A DNA stretch of 64,000 nt from Chloroflexota bacterium (GTDB lineage Bacteria; Chloroflexota; Anaerolineae; Promineifilales; Promineifilaceae), in the NCBI GenBank assembly GCA_018004935.1, contig JAGNBF010000018.1:1-64000 (forward strand). The letters run 5' to 3'. The notes under the pieces are model-generated. The model worked only from the letters and a program-made list of their open reading frames with translations. It was not told the origin of the DNA and searched no databases. Shown one piece after another: positions 49,958-58,306 of the stretch. The stretch's first letter is position 1, and every line of letters begins with the position of its first letter. The translations under genes were made by a program, and so were the position numbers.

Positions 49958-52012
49958 CTATTTCTGCATCATGGCCCGTAAATATAACTCATCAAAGGGC
50001 AATTCATTGAGAACAGGCAATTCCGCTAACATCTTTTGCGCCTTCTCGATGGTTGGCTTGTCCTCACTCTTAACCTTGTTTTGCAGTTGAACCAGAACCT
50101 CACGCACCGTTTGCCCTTTCAGTTTATTAATGTCGAGATGATTTTCCGCCAGGTGCAGGATGTCGGGGACCAGTTGGCCTAATTCGCTGATGGCATTGCC
50201 GTTGTTGTTTCCTTGCCCCAAATGTAATAGAGCATCCCCGGTGGGGTCGCCGGTTACTTTATTGACGACCTGCTGGGCAATTTCGCGCACGGGTTGGGGG
50301 GTGGCCGAGACCAATTCGCCCAAACCATCGGCCAGTGTGACCATGCGGAGGAGCGACGCGGCCGCGTTGGGGTCGCCAATGAGCTTAATGTTCATTGCTG
50401 AGAGAGCAGACGCCAGAGCTTGCGATTTAGCGATTTCGATACGGACCTGGGCGTCCAATTGGAGTTTGAGGATTTCGACCCGTTGGGCCACACCATCGTA
50501 AGCGGCCAAGGCTTCGGCTTTGGCTTTTTCACTTTCGGCGTGAGCCAGACCTTGCGCTCTGATAGCTTCGGCCTCGCGCAGGCCTGCTTCAGCTTTGGCT
50601 TTCAATACATCGGCCTGGGCCAGACCATCCGCCGAGGCTTTAGCTTTAGCGGCTTCGGCGCGGAGCTTTTCGGCTTCGACTTCGGCCTGGGCCTGGGTGC
50701 GGAGCGTTTCGGCCTGTTTGAGAGCGGCATCAGCTTCCGCGGCCGCGATCTCTTTCATCGCTTTGGCCTGGGCTTCCGCTTCCCGTTGTTTGCGTAACGC
50801 GTCCAGTTCGATCCGGTTCTTTTGCTCGATCATCGCCTTTTGCGCTTCCCGCTCCGCCTCAATAACGCTGATTCTGGCCTGACGTTCTGCCTGAGCACGA
50901 GCCTCTACCGTCTTTACCCCTTGCGCCGCCTCTTCACGTTGCGCCAGAAGCAACAACCGATCTTTTTCCGCCTTTTCTCGCTCCTGCTCAGCTTGTACGA
51001 CAGCGATTTGCCGTTGCTGTTCCGCCAATTCAATTGCCTGACGACGAATAACTTCGGCGGCCATTACTTCTTGTTGTCTACGTTCGTTCTGGATAGCCAG
51101 TTGTTGCTCTTTCTCCAGTTCGGTCAGAGCTACGGCCCGCTCTTTGGATACTCGCGCCAACTCCGAACGTTGAATTTCTTCAAACACTTTCTGATCCGCC
51201 TGGGCTTTTTCCATCGCCTGTAAAGTGCGAATTTCACGTTCCTGGGATGCTGTCGCCAGAGCCAGGTCACGGTCTAGATCTAACCGCATTTTGGACGCTT
51301 CGGTATCCCGCTGTTTGATCTCAATCTCTGTCCGGCGTTCAATATCGTTACGTTCACGTAGTGCCTGTTGAATAACCTGCGCATTGGCCCGTGCTACTTG
51401 TGCGCCAAATACGTCATCTATGCCAAATGATCCCTGCCGGGCGGCCCGAAGGGTCAGAATTGAGACCGATTCCAGGAAAAGACCATTGGCTTCCAGGTCT
51501 GTCTTGAGGCGACTTTGCACTTGTTTAATAAATTCATCTCGTTCCTGGTGTAGGCTCATCAGGGTGAAGGTGGCGGCAACGTCACGCAATGCGCCGTCTA
51601 GTTTGGCGTCTACCAACTGTTTCACCACCATTGCATCTACCTGTTTGCCGCCGATGGTACGGGCGGCTTCAATAACCCCATCTTCGGAAGGATGGACGCG
51701 GATGTAGAAGATGACCTTGATGTCGGCGTATTGGGGGTCAATGGTCAAAAGTGCATTGCCTTCGGTGCGTTCAATTTCGATGGCCATTGTGCCTAGATCA
51801 ACCCAGGTGATTTCATGGAGGGCACTAAATACCCAGGCACCCCCATTCATGACCACTTTTGGCTTGGCATCTGGGGCGCGGAACAGGCCACCCGTACGCA
51901 CATAAGCACGATTGGCCGGAGTTTTGACATATGACTTCAAAATGGAAGCAAATAGCGCAATAACGATGAGGACAACAACACCAATGATGGCAAAAATAAC
52001 CAGGGGTTGCAT
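49958..52012 (-). CDS. Flotillin-like SPFH-domain protein
   Basis: A 684-residue protein with one N-terminal helix (LVIFAIIGVVVLIVIALFAS), then an SPFH/Band-7 domain (about 30-200, with NRAYVRTGGLFRAPDAKPKV and VDLGTMAIEIERTEGNALLT). A very long Glu/Ala/Lys/Gln-rich coiled coil (about 220-500) and a C-terminal helical part follow. Flotillins organise membrane microdomains and accompany NfeD proteins, as YqiK/YqiJ and FloT/YuaF do. The NfeD-like gene at 52233 is upstream on the same strand, 220 bases away with a half REP between. CTCCTTT on the plus strand gives a good AAAGGAG ribosome site. Confidence 0.92.
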   Translation of the reverse strand: MQPLVIFAIIGVVVLIVIALFASILKSYVKTPANRAYVRTGGLFRAPDAKPKVVMNGGAWVFSALHEITWVDLGTMAIEIERTEGNALLTIDPQYADIKVIFYIRVHPSEDGVIEAARTIGGKQVDAMVVKQLVDAKLDGALRDVAATFTLMSLHQERDEFIKQVQSRLKTDLEANGLFLESVSILTLRAARQGSFGIDDVFGAQVARANAQVIQQALRERNDIERRTEIEIKQRDTEASKMRLDLDRDLALATASQEREIRTLQAMEKAQADQKVFEEIQRSELARVSKERAVALTELEKEQQLAIQNERRQQEVMAAEVIRRQAIELAEQQRQIAVVQAEQEREKAEKDRLLLLAQREEAAQGVKTVEARAQAERQARISVIEAEREAQKAMIEQKNRIELDALRKQREAEAQAKAMKEIAAAEADAALKQAETLRTQAQAEVEAEKLRAEAAKAKASADGLAQADVLKAKAEAGLREAEAIRAQGLAHAESEKAKAEALAAYDGVAQRVEILKLQLDAQVRIEIAKSQALASALSAMNIKLIGDPNAAASLLRMVTLADGLGELVSATPQPVREIAQQVVNKVTGDPTGDALLHLGQGNNNGNAISELGQLVPDILHLAENHLDINKLKGQTVREVLVQLQNKVKSEDKPTIEKAQKMLAELPVLNELPFDELYLRAMMQK

Positions 52013-52176
52013 TTTCTACTCCTTTAACCGGTTTTGTTTGACTGGGTAAGCGTCAGTATTTCAGAACAAGAGTCTTCGAGACGGCAAAAGCATGACTCCC
52101 TTTGTCCGGCAGGTATGAGGATCGCACATTTCCCATAAATTCTGCAAGAGTCAAAACGTAACGACTAAGCCCGTTT

Positions 52177-52216
52177 GCCTTCGACAAGCTCAGACAACAG
52201 GCTTAGTCGTTACGTC
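52177..52216. repeat. Half REP-like repeat
   Basis: GCCTTCGACAAGCTCAGACA is the right half of the REP-like hairpin, bracketed by AACGACTAAGCC and GGCTTAGTCGTTACG, so the whole makes a longer stem (52158-52216). Confidence 0.75.
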
Positions 52217-52232
52217 AAAACGCTCAATCCGC

Positions 52233-52988
52233 TCATGACAAACGGGTAGCGGTGTACCGTTTTTCCTGTTCATCATAAGCGACTAAGACGATTTGGTCGT
52301 CTTGAAGGATGGGGTCTTCATCTTGAACAATCGCGAACACATTGATGGTTAAACCGCCTTTGTCTCTAACCTGTACCATGCCGTATTTGCTATCTAGCTG
52401 GCGACTAAGCACGACGCCGGGTCGCCCCACCAAATCTTTCATAGATGTGGCGGTTGATACCACGGGCGGCAATGCTCGTCCAATCAGACGGGCCAGCCGC
52501 GAACTGATAACCCCGCCGCTGAGGAAGGAGGCGATTAATACTGGGGCAAAGGCCAGTGAAGGATAGGTGGTAAATAATTCTTGGATAAGGTTGTTTAAGA
52601 GCCAGCCTATCACCCCGGTCATACCAAACAGGATGATCAGCACTACAAAAAGAGGAGCCTTGCCAACACCAAGAAAGGCCAGAATGCCGAGGGTAGACAA
52701 TCCATTATGACCGTCTAGATCTGCATCATGATCCGCATCCAAATCGGTGTCCGCATCGGTGTCCAGGCCAACATCCCCATCTACATCAATATCGGCATCA
52801 ATATCCGCATCAATATCGGCATCCAAATCAGTATCTATATCCAGGTCGGCATCCGTGTCTACATCTGTGTCATGTTCGCCGCCCAGGCCAATGAGTTGTA
52901 GGACAGTTAATAAAACACACAGGAGGAGTAGGATGGAGTAAGGGAGATTGTACCAGGCAGTAATGAAAGACCAGGTTTCAGTGAGCAT
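52233..52988 (-). CDS. NfeD/YqiJ-like membrane protein with Asp-repeat loop
   Basis: A 251-residue membrane protein: one helix (NLPYSILLLLCVLLTVLQLI), then about 60 residues of alternating Asp with Val, Ile, Ala, Leu or Thr (residues 38-95). Two more helices follow (LGILAFLGVGKAPLFVVLII, FAPVLIASFLSGGVISSRLA), and a C-terminal OB-like domain (about 180-251, LVGRPGVVLSRQLDSKYGMV). The plan is that of YqiJ/YuaF proteins paired with flotillins. The Asp repeats (DADIDADIDADIDVDGD) could bind calcium. Their DNA is a short tandem repeat, so length may vary. Confidence 0.88.
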   Translation of the reverse strand: MLTETWSFITAWYNLPYSILLLLCVLLTVLQLIGLGGEHDTDVDTDADLDIDTDLDADIDADIDADIDVDGDVGLDTDADTDLDADHDADLDGHNGLSTLGILAFLGVGKAPLFVVLIILFGMTGVIGWLLNNLIQELFTTYPSLAFAPVLIASFLSGGVISSRLARLIGRALPPVVSTATSMKDLVGRPGVVLSRQLDSKYGMVQVRDKGGLTINVFAIVQDEDPILQDDQIVLVAYDEQEKRYTATRLS

Positions 52989-53409
52989 AATTGGGGTTTA
53001 GTGTACAAGATGAACACGGTCAATGGGGTCATTATAACAAAAATCTGGCGGTACGGGTTAGGGCGATTGCCTGCTCCTCCAAAGAATCCAACCCTTTAAC
53101 GATTCCCCGTGGGAAGGGGGTGGGGGAAATCCGAGTATGCACTCACCCTGGGTAATCACCCTAATGATCGGCAGGAAGGGGGGGCAATGGGTATACTTAT
53201 GCCGTCACTTGTTTTGAAAGGATGAGAAAGTAGTTTCTCCATAACTTGGGGTGGCTGGGAGCGATCTCCTGACCGCATCACAGCCCCGAAATATGGAGAA
53301 ATTATATGAGAAACAATACGGACAACGCGGCCGCACGTTGCCCTATTTTTTCCCTTTGACATGGTTTAGGGTGACGATTTGGCGGATTACCTAACATCTG
53401 GAGGTATCT
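52989..53409. repeat. Repeat-rich gap with element A and B fragments
   Basis: CGATTCCCCGTGGGAAGGGG and GTGGGGGAAATCCGAGTATG (53100-53140) match the element A tail seen near 33195. TTGGGGTGGCTGGGAGCGAT and CTCCTGACCGCATCACAGCC (53247-53286) are an inverted, diverged element B. No gene is convincing; a 68-codon minus-strand frame at 53156-53362 runs through the repeats. Confidence 0.7.
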
Positions 53410-54036
53410 GTGCCAATCAGGAAGGGTATTGTGGGTTTTATCAGACGGCTTTTGGGTAGAAAAGAGATAACGTATATCACCATCGTTTCCGGGTTGCCCC
53501 GTTCTGGAACTTCAATGATGATGAAAATGTTGGTGGCCGGGGGCATTGCACCGTTGACCGATGCCATTCGCTCTGCTGATGGAGATAACCCGGAAGGGTA
53601 TTATGAATTTGAACGGGTAAAGCAGTTGGATAAGGGAGATACAACCTGGTTAGTGGAAGCGCAAGGTAAGGTGGTGAAGGTAATTTCGGCCTTGTTGAAA
53701 CATTTACCAACCAGATATGAGTATCGGGTGGTGTTTATGCGGCGGCGGATTGAGGAAGTGTTGGCTTCGCAAAAGAAAATGTTGATCCACCGGGGGGAAG
53801 CAACTGATGCGGTAAGTGATGAGGAGTTGGCGCAATTGTACCGTAAGCATTTGGGTCAGGTGGATGCCTGGTTGAATAGCCAGCCTAATGTCCGGGTGTT
53901 GTATGTAAATTACAACACGATTCTTAAAAACCCGGAAGCGGAGTTGCCTGCTATTCTGGCTTTTTTTGATGATAAGTTAGATCGGGACAAGATGCTTCAG
54001 GTGGTGAAGCCGGAGCTGTATCGTAATCGGACTTGA
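53410..54036 (+). CDS. Sulfotransferase-like P-loop protein
   Basis: A 208-residue protein of the sulfotransferase fold. The 5'-PSB-like loop TIVSGLPRSGTSMMMKML is near residue 22, with the P-R-S-G-T-S motif. RVVFMRRRIEEVLASQKKML is near the 3'-phosphate site. VNYNTILKNPEAELPAILAF is the usual C-terminal part. It would move sulfate from PAPS to a carbohydrate or lipid, but it is short and could be an inactive relative. The start is GTG at 53410 with GGAGG eight bases upstream. Confidence 0.85.
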   Translation: MPIRKGIVGFIRRLLGRKEITYITIVSGLPRSGTSMMMKMLVAGGIAPLTDAIRSADGDNPEGYYEFERVKQLDKGDTTWLVEAQGKVVKVISALLKHLPTRYEYRVVFMRRRIEEVLASQKKMLIHRGEATDAVSDEELAQLYRKHLGQVDAWLNSQPNVRVLYVNYNTILKNPEAELPAILAFFDDKLDRDKMLQVVKPELYRNRT

Positions 54037-54077
54037 ACGAGAGAGGTTTGATCTCACAGATGGAAAAGGAGAATTGA

Positions 54078-54263
54078 ATGAAAAAAGTTGTAAATGTAGT
54101 TGCTGTTTTGCTGATATTGGGTGGGGGAGTGTGGTTCTTGCAGGGGATTAATGTTTTGCCGGGTAGTTTTATGACGGGCCAGATTGAGTGGGCTATTTAT
54201 GGTGGTTTGGCTATTCTTATCGGTGCGGGGATGGTGTTCTTTGCTAACCGTCGCCGGGGGTGA
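54078..54263 (+). CDS. Small two-helix membrane protein
   Basis: 61 residues: VVNVVAVLLILGGGVWFLQG, then INVLPGSFMTG, a second helix WAIYGGLAILIGAGMVFF, and a basic end ANRRRG (positive-inside). AAAAGGAGAATTGA gives an excellent ribosome site. It starts 42 bases after the sulfotransferase stop and may share its mRNA. Small proteins of this plan are frequent in Chloroflexota; the function is unknown. Confidence 0.85.
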   Translation: MKKVVNVVAVLLILGGGVWFLQGINVLPGSFMTGQIEWAIYGGLAILIGAGMVFFANRRRG

Positions 54264-54274
54264 AGAAGTATCGT

Positions 54275-54375
54275 GTTCGTAACTGTACAGTTTCGCTGGA
54301 GAAACCGGGTTGTGCTGAGGCCAACGCATGCCCTACAAAAGAAATACCCGGTTTCTGATGTGTATAATTACTCGT
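54275..54375. repeat. AGAAACCGGGTTT inverted-repeat family
   Basis: GTACAGTTTCGCTGGAGAAA and CCGGGTT, then ATGCCCTACAAAAGAAATAC and CCGGTTTCTGATGTGTATAA. The reverse complement of this whole order occurs at 41005-41098. Confidence 0.8.
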
Positions 54376-54380
54376 GTTCT

Positions 54381-55229
54381 TTAGCTCGTAATGAGAATGA
54401 TCGCCATCAACGCGGCCGCAACGCCCCACCATTGCCCCCCTTGTAGTCGTTCCTTTAGGATTAACCAGGCTAAGAGTACCGTTGTCGCCGGATAAAGTGA
54501 TGACAGAACCGCGGCTACATCCAGTCGCCCGGCCTGGGCGGCCAACATAAAAAAAGCATTCCCTCCAGTATCCCCTAAACCAGAAAGAACAATAATTGGC
54601 AATTCGCGTAGTGTGGGTCGCGGCCGCGGCCGCCCCAACCAAACCAGTATTCCTATTACTGTTATTGAGGCCAGACGGGCCGCCATTAACGGCCACAAAA
54701 CGGCCCCTTCATTTACCTGATCGAGAGAGATATAAAACAGCCCAAACCCTAAACCAGCTATACCGGCCAGGGTTAAATCTTGCCGGACAATACCCCCTTT
54801 TTCCTGTGTGCGGGAGATGAGCCAGACACCCAATAGCGCAGTACCAAACCCGAGGAGCGGCCGCGCACCAGGCCAGCCCTCTGACCAAAATGAAACGACC
54901 AACGGAGGTAGGGTGGTTATGACGGCGGCAATGGGGGCCACAACCCCCATGCGGCCGCGGGCCAACCCTTGATAAAGTACCAGTAGCCCTACCGCTCCTG
55001 CCAGACCGCCCACCGCGCCTTTGAGTAGGTCGGTGGGGTGGGGGGGGCGTTCGCCGATAATAAGCGTAAGCCCTAGCAGAAAAACAATCCCTATTAGTTG
55101 TGAGAAGAGTACCACAAAGTAAGCACTGCTTTTTTTGGTTGCCAGCCCCCCGGCAAAATCACCCGTTCCCCAACTGGCCGCTGAGAGCAAACCAAAGATT
55201 GCGGCCGCGAATAATGGATTGTTTGACAT
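54381..55229 (-). CDS. EamA/DMT-family transporter
   Basis: A 282-residue protein with ten helices. It starts LFAAAIFGLLSAASWGTGDF, then VLFSQLIGIVFLLGLTLIIG, LLVLYQGLARGRMGVVAPIA and FFMLAAQAGRLDVAAVLSSL. YPATTVLLAWLILKERLQGG, near the end, is the signature of the second EamA repeat. It exports a small metabolite of unknown nature. GGAGAGAAC lies before the ATG. Six GCGGCCGC words, two overlapping, fall inside. Confidence 0.9.
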   Translation of the reverse strand: MSNNPLFAAAIFGLLSAASWGTGDFAGGLATKKSSAYFVVLFSQLIGIVFLLGLTLIIGERPPHPTDLLKGAVGGLAGAVGLLVLYQGLARGRMGVVAPIAAVITTLPPLVVSFWSEGWPGARPLLGFGTALLGVWLISRTQEKGGIVRQDLTLAGIAGLGFGLFYISLDQVNEGAVLWPLMAARLASITVIGILVWLGRPRPRPTLRELPIIVLSGLGDTGGNAFFMLAAQAGRLDVAAVLSSLYPATTVLLAWLILKERLQGGQWWGVAAALMAIILITS

Positions 55230-55402
55230 AAAGTTCTCTCCTTGTCGTCAAGCCATCATTATATGCTTTTTGTCGCCTGTGGCGGCATTTGCGGTTTGTT
55301 GGTTTAGGACGATTGCCTAGAAGAGGTGGGAGTTGCCATATTCATTGAGGGTCTCAGGACTTTCGGGTTTTGATGTTGTTTGATTGTTTTTTTTGTTGGT
55401 TG

Positions 55403-55493
55403 ATTACTATACGTAATAACATAATAACCCATCCCGATTTTTAAGGATTCAGGGGGGATTTATTTGTTTGTAATTACTATACGTAATAACATA
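55403..55493. promoter_or_regulatory. Pair of 21-bp direct repeats with inverted core
   Basis: ATTACTATACGTAATAACATA occurs exactly at 55403-55423 and again 70 bases on at 55473-55493. Each contains ATTAC-N5-GTAAT. The spacing is about seven helical turns. The pair sits 175-265 bases upstream of the EamA start. It may be a regulator site. Confidence 0.65.
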
Positions 55494-55590
55494 AACAAAA
55501 AAAAGACCGTTTAGCCGCGCAGTTCATCCGTCAGGCCCGTCTGGTCGTAATTGTTGATTAGATGTATCTATACAGGTGGTGTATGGCTCT

Positions 55591-55634
55591 GCCTGAGCTT
55601 GTCAAAGGCGGAGTGGGGCTTTGACAAGCTCAGC
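55591..55634. repeat. REP-like hairpin
   Basis: GCCTGAGCTTGTCAAAGGC faces GGGCTTTGACAAGCTCAGC. The G-to-A change in the left arm (GTCAAAG) is matched in the right arm (CTTTGAC), so the stem is conserved. Confidence 0.85.
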
Positions 55635-55788
55635 TATCGAGGATGTGTAGCGTTGGAACGGCTGGTTTGTTTCAGGGGTGGTGCTTGCGGCCGCTGGTGG
55701 AGTATTGGCGACGCACCCCCAGAACGCGAGGTATGGTACTGTCCCTGATGTGGGTAAAAGCAGAAGGTGCTCCCCCCGGAGCCGGAAT

Positions 55789-56169
55789 CTACTCTAATGC
55801 CTGAAAAAGAGCCGATAGCCCCCATATAATGAGGAGAATAGGCCAGATCATTCCCCAATTGAGACCAAAAAGGAAGATAGCGCCGACGATACTCCAAATG
55901 AGGGCCCCGGCAAGGTGACGGCGTACACCCCGGGTAATGCGGCCGCGGACTTGCCATTTAGCAAAGGCCTTGGCCACACTGCTGGCGGCGGGAAATAGAA
56001 AGAATAAAGCCCACCAGTTATGTAACGTGAAAATCCCCAGGTTACTCAATAAAAAGACGGTACCAAAAACAATGAGCATTATGGGGAAAGCCCAATTTTG
56101 CTCATTGTGCGGTTCAACGGTGCGGGCTTGCTCTTTTTCAGCTTCTTTAAGAGCGGAAATTTCATCCAT
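55789..56169 (-). CDS. LiaI/LiaF-like transmembrane protein
   Basis: 126 residues with four hydrophobic segments. WAFPIMLIVFGTVFLLSNLG, then IFTLHNWWALFFLFPAASSV and WSIVGAIFLFGLNWGMIWPI, LLIIWG match the LiaI/LiaF-type transmembrane domain (DUF5668), with its recurrent W-x-x-x-x-P-x-x-x-I-x-x-G. The N-terminus is charged. Related proteins take part in cell-envelope stress responses. The start is the ATG at 56169. Confidence 0.82.
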   Translation of the reverse strand: MDEISALKEAEKEQARTVEPHNEQNWAFPIMLIVFGTVFLLSNLGIFTLHNWWALFFLFPAASSVAKAFAKWQVRGRITRGVRRHLAGALIWSIVGAIFLFGLNWGMIWPILLIIWGLSALFQALE

Positions 56170-56410
56170 GGTATCACCTGCTAAAGAAAGGAATCACGGG
56201 TAATGGCAGATAGGCAGATTTGCTATTACCCGTAACCTCTATACGGCAACCATAGGACAAAGTTGCGGCCGCGAATCGTTTACTACGTATCTGCCGCGAG
56301 AGGATGAAAAAACCTTGGATTATGCCCTTTGGCCTACTTGAGAAATTTCCTGCCCAGGAGCGGAGTGGGGCGGAAATTCAGTAAGCAATCATCCCCGGCA
56401 CACCTATCTG

Positions 56411-56495
56411 TACTGTTCGCGGTCAGTTATTGCGCTTTTATGCTGTGGTCGGTCTCCTGACCGAGCTACCAATATGTGACCGTGATGGGTATAGT
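56411..56495. repeat. Dispersed element B, long copy (inverted)
   Basis: TACTGTTCGCGGTCAGTTAT, TGCGCTTTTATGCTGTGGTC and GGTCTCCTGACCGAGCTACC match the complement of 31900-31985. The gap 56170-56499 otherwise holds one GCGGCCGC word (56267) and no gene. Confidence 0.85.
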
Positions 56496-56499
56496 GCAC

Positions 56500-57453
56500 T
56501 CAAATCTGGGCCATAAAGGTATACCCGGCCATACCGTCTTTGACGGCGAAGGAACCCATAAGCCAGATGCGCCGGATGGTGAGGAACGGCTCAATTGCCT
56601 GATGTTCAGCCTGAGTCAGCGGCCGCACCGAATAATAACCGGCAAAAAAGGCTTCGGAATACTCAACTGGCGCATGCAACAGGTTGGTATTAGCCAGAAA
56701 TGTAGCAATATCGTAGGCTCGCCAGCCATAGGAGCAGAGGTCGAAATTGAAAAACGTAGGATTGCCGGTTTCATCAAAATGGACATTGGTGCTATGGAAA
56801 TCGCCCCCAATCACACCCCAGGCATCATTTGTTGGCGTACTGCCGAGTAGTCGGGTAATTTCTTCTTTAGCTTCCTCTGCCGAGGTGACTAACAAATCCA
56901 GGTCCTCAAAATCACTTTCATTCCAGAACAGTTTGATCCGCTCTAACGGGCGATCTACCAAAAAGGCCAGATCACTAAGTTGACGACCATGAGTACTATT
57001 GTATTCATTGGAGGCGATATGGATATGCGCCATTTTTTCGCCAATCCGGTAAAACTGATCCTCACTGTGTTCGGACATAGGTTCGCCCGAAGCAAAACTA
57101 AAGAGGGCGTAATAACGTAAGCCTTCCGGGGCGTTGAGTTTGCCCAGGTATCCCCCATCGCGGCGACGAATGGGATAAGAGACGGGGCAACCCCGATCCC
57201 GCAGAAAGGTAAGCCAATCTAATTCAAACAGGTAGTCGGACTCATGACGCATGAGCCGTTCGCCTGGTTGGTAAATACGGGCGACGTATTTTTGGCCTGC
57301 TGTTTTTACCTGGTAATGGTCGTTGTCCTGGGTACGCAGTAATTTACTGAACATTTTGCAGGTAACAGGGGTGTCAAAGACGTATTCATCATTAATAATT
57401 TCGGCTAATGAATCCGGGGCAATAAAAGAACGAAGGACACGAACATCTCTCAT
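56500..57453 (-). CDS. Phosphotransferase of the APH/HSK2 kinase-fold family
   Basis: A 317-residue kinase-fold protein. HYQVKTAGQKYVARIYQPGE is the N-lobe Lys segment. GVIGGDFHSTNVHFDETGNP holds the catalytic Asp and Asn in the D-F-H-x-x-N form; the usual His before Gly-Asp is Gly here. FFNFDLCSYGWRAYDIATFL supplies the metal-binding Asp. The pattern resembles SrkA/RdoA and homoserine kinase type II rather than antibiotic kinases. The substrate is unknown. The ATG at 57453 has AGGAGA before it and is preferred to an upstream in-frame start. Confidence 0.88.
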   Translation of the reverse strand: MRDVRVLRSFIAPDSLAEIINDEYVFDTPVTCKMFSKLLRTQDNDHYQVKTAGQKYVARIYQPGERLMRHESDYLFELDWLTFLRDRGCPVSYPIRRRDGGYLGKLNAPEGLRYYALFSFASGEPMSEHSEDQFYRIGEKMAHIHIASNEYNSTHGRQLSDLAFLVDRPLERIKLFWNESDFEDLDLLVTSAEEAKEEITRLLGSTPTNDAWGVIGGDFHSTNVHFDETGNPTFFNFDLCSYGWRAYDIATFLANTNLLHAPVEYSEAFFAGYYSVRPLTQAEHQAIEPFLTIRRIWLMGSFAVKDGMAGYTFMAQI

Positions 57454-57499
57454 GGGGTTCTCCTGTTTCAGTGAACAGTTTCGTTTTACTGCTAACTGT

Positions 57500-58306
57500 T
57501 TACTGTTCACTGTTCACTATAAATGTTTCCACCCAACTGGCGGGTCGTTTTTGTACAAAAGCCATCATCCCTTCTTGCCCATCGGGGCTGGTGCGGAGAT
57601 GGTTGAGCTGGTTGACACGGTAGCCGACGGTTTCACCGGGTGATTTGGCGGTGATTTCAAAGAGTAAGGCTTTGCAGGCGGCCAGAGCGGTGGCGGGAGC
57701 CTGGAGCACATCATTGAGCAGGGCGGTTACCTGTTGGTCGAGTTGGTCGGCGGGACAGGCGGTGGTAATGAGACCGTGCGCGGCCGCGGCCTCAGCCTTT
57801 ACCCGTAACCCCCGCAACATCCACTCCCGTGCCCGTGCCAACCCAATGCGGGCCACAACATAGGGGGAGATGATGGCGGGGACCAGCCCCAAGCGGACTT
57901 CTGGGAGACCTATTTTAACCTCTGCGGCCGCGACTGCCATATCTGCCACACAAATCAATCCCACTCCGCCCCCCATCACATCCCCCTGGATGCGGGCAAT
58001 CACCACTTGCGGGGCCTCATTCACCGCCCGAAGCATCGTATCAAACGTCTCCACCTGGGACATCTGCGCTTCCGGGGGGATGGTCAAATCTTCCCGTAGC
58101 TCCTTGATATCGCCACCGGCGCAAAACGTCGGGCCATGTGCACCTAAAACCACCGCCCGAATTGACCGATCCCGTTTGATGGATTGGAAAAAGTCCAGCA
58201 ACTCACGTACCATCTGCCGGTTCATGGCGTTGCGACTCTCCGGGCGGTTGAGGTAAACAAAAAGCACACTACCAGTTTGTTGTATAGTTAAGGTTTCGTA
58301 GTTCAT
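57500..58306 (-). CDS. Enoyl-CoA hydratase/isomerase family protein
   Basis: A 268-residue crotonase. SVLFVYLNRPESRNAMNRQM starts it. The oxyanion segment HGPTFCAGGDIKELREDL is near residue 60. QVVIARIQGDVMGGGVGLIC carries the second oxyanion site, and a possible catalytic Glu is in IGLPEVRLGL. It hydrates or isomerises an acyl-CoA in fatty-acid or branched-chain degradation, the same pathway type as the acyl-CoA dehydrogenase at 60040. It starts within the 3' end of the DUF4143 ATPase gene (4-base overlap), so the two are coupled. Its last codons are made by the AACAGTGAACAG repeat. Confidence 0.92.
   Translation of the reverse strand: MNYETLTIQQTGSVLFVYLNRPESRNAMNRQMVRELLDFFQSIKRDRSIRAVVLGAHGPTFCAGGDIKELREDLTIPPEAQMSQVETFDTMLRAVNEAPQVVIARIQGDVMGGGVGLICVADMAVAAAEVKIGLPEVRLGLVPAIISPYVVARIGLARAREWMLRGLRVKAEAAAAHGLITTACPADQLDQQVTALLNDVLQAPATALAACKALLFEITAKSPGETVGYRVNQLNHLRTSPDGQEGMMAFVQKRPASWVETFIVNSEQ

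Noticed and set aside
53156-53362. A 68-codon minus-strand frame
   Set aside because: It is made largely of dispersed repeat sequence and matches no protein pattern.
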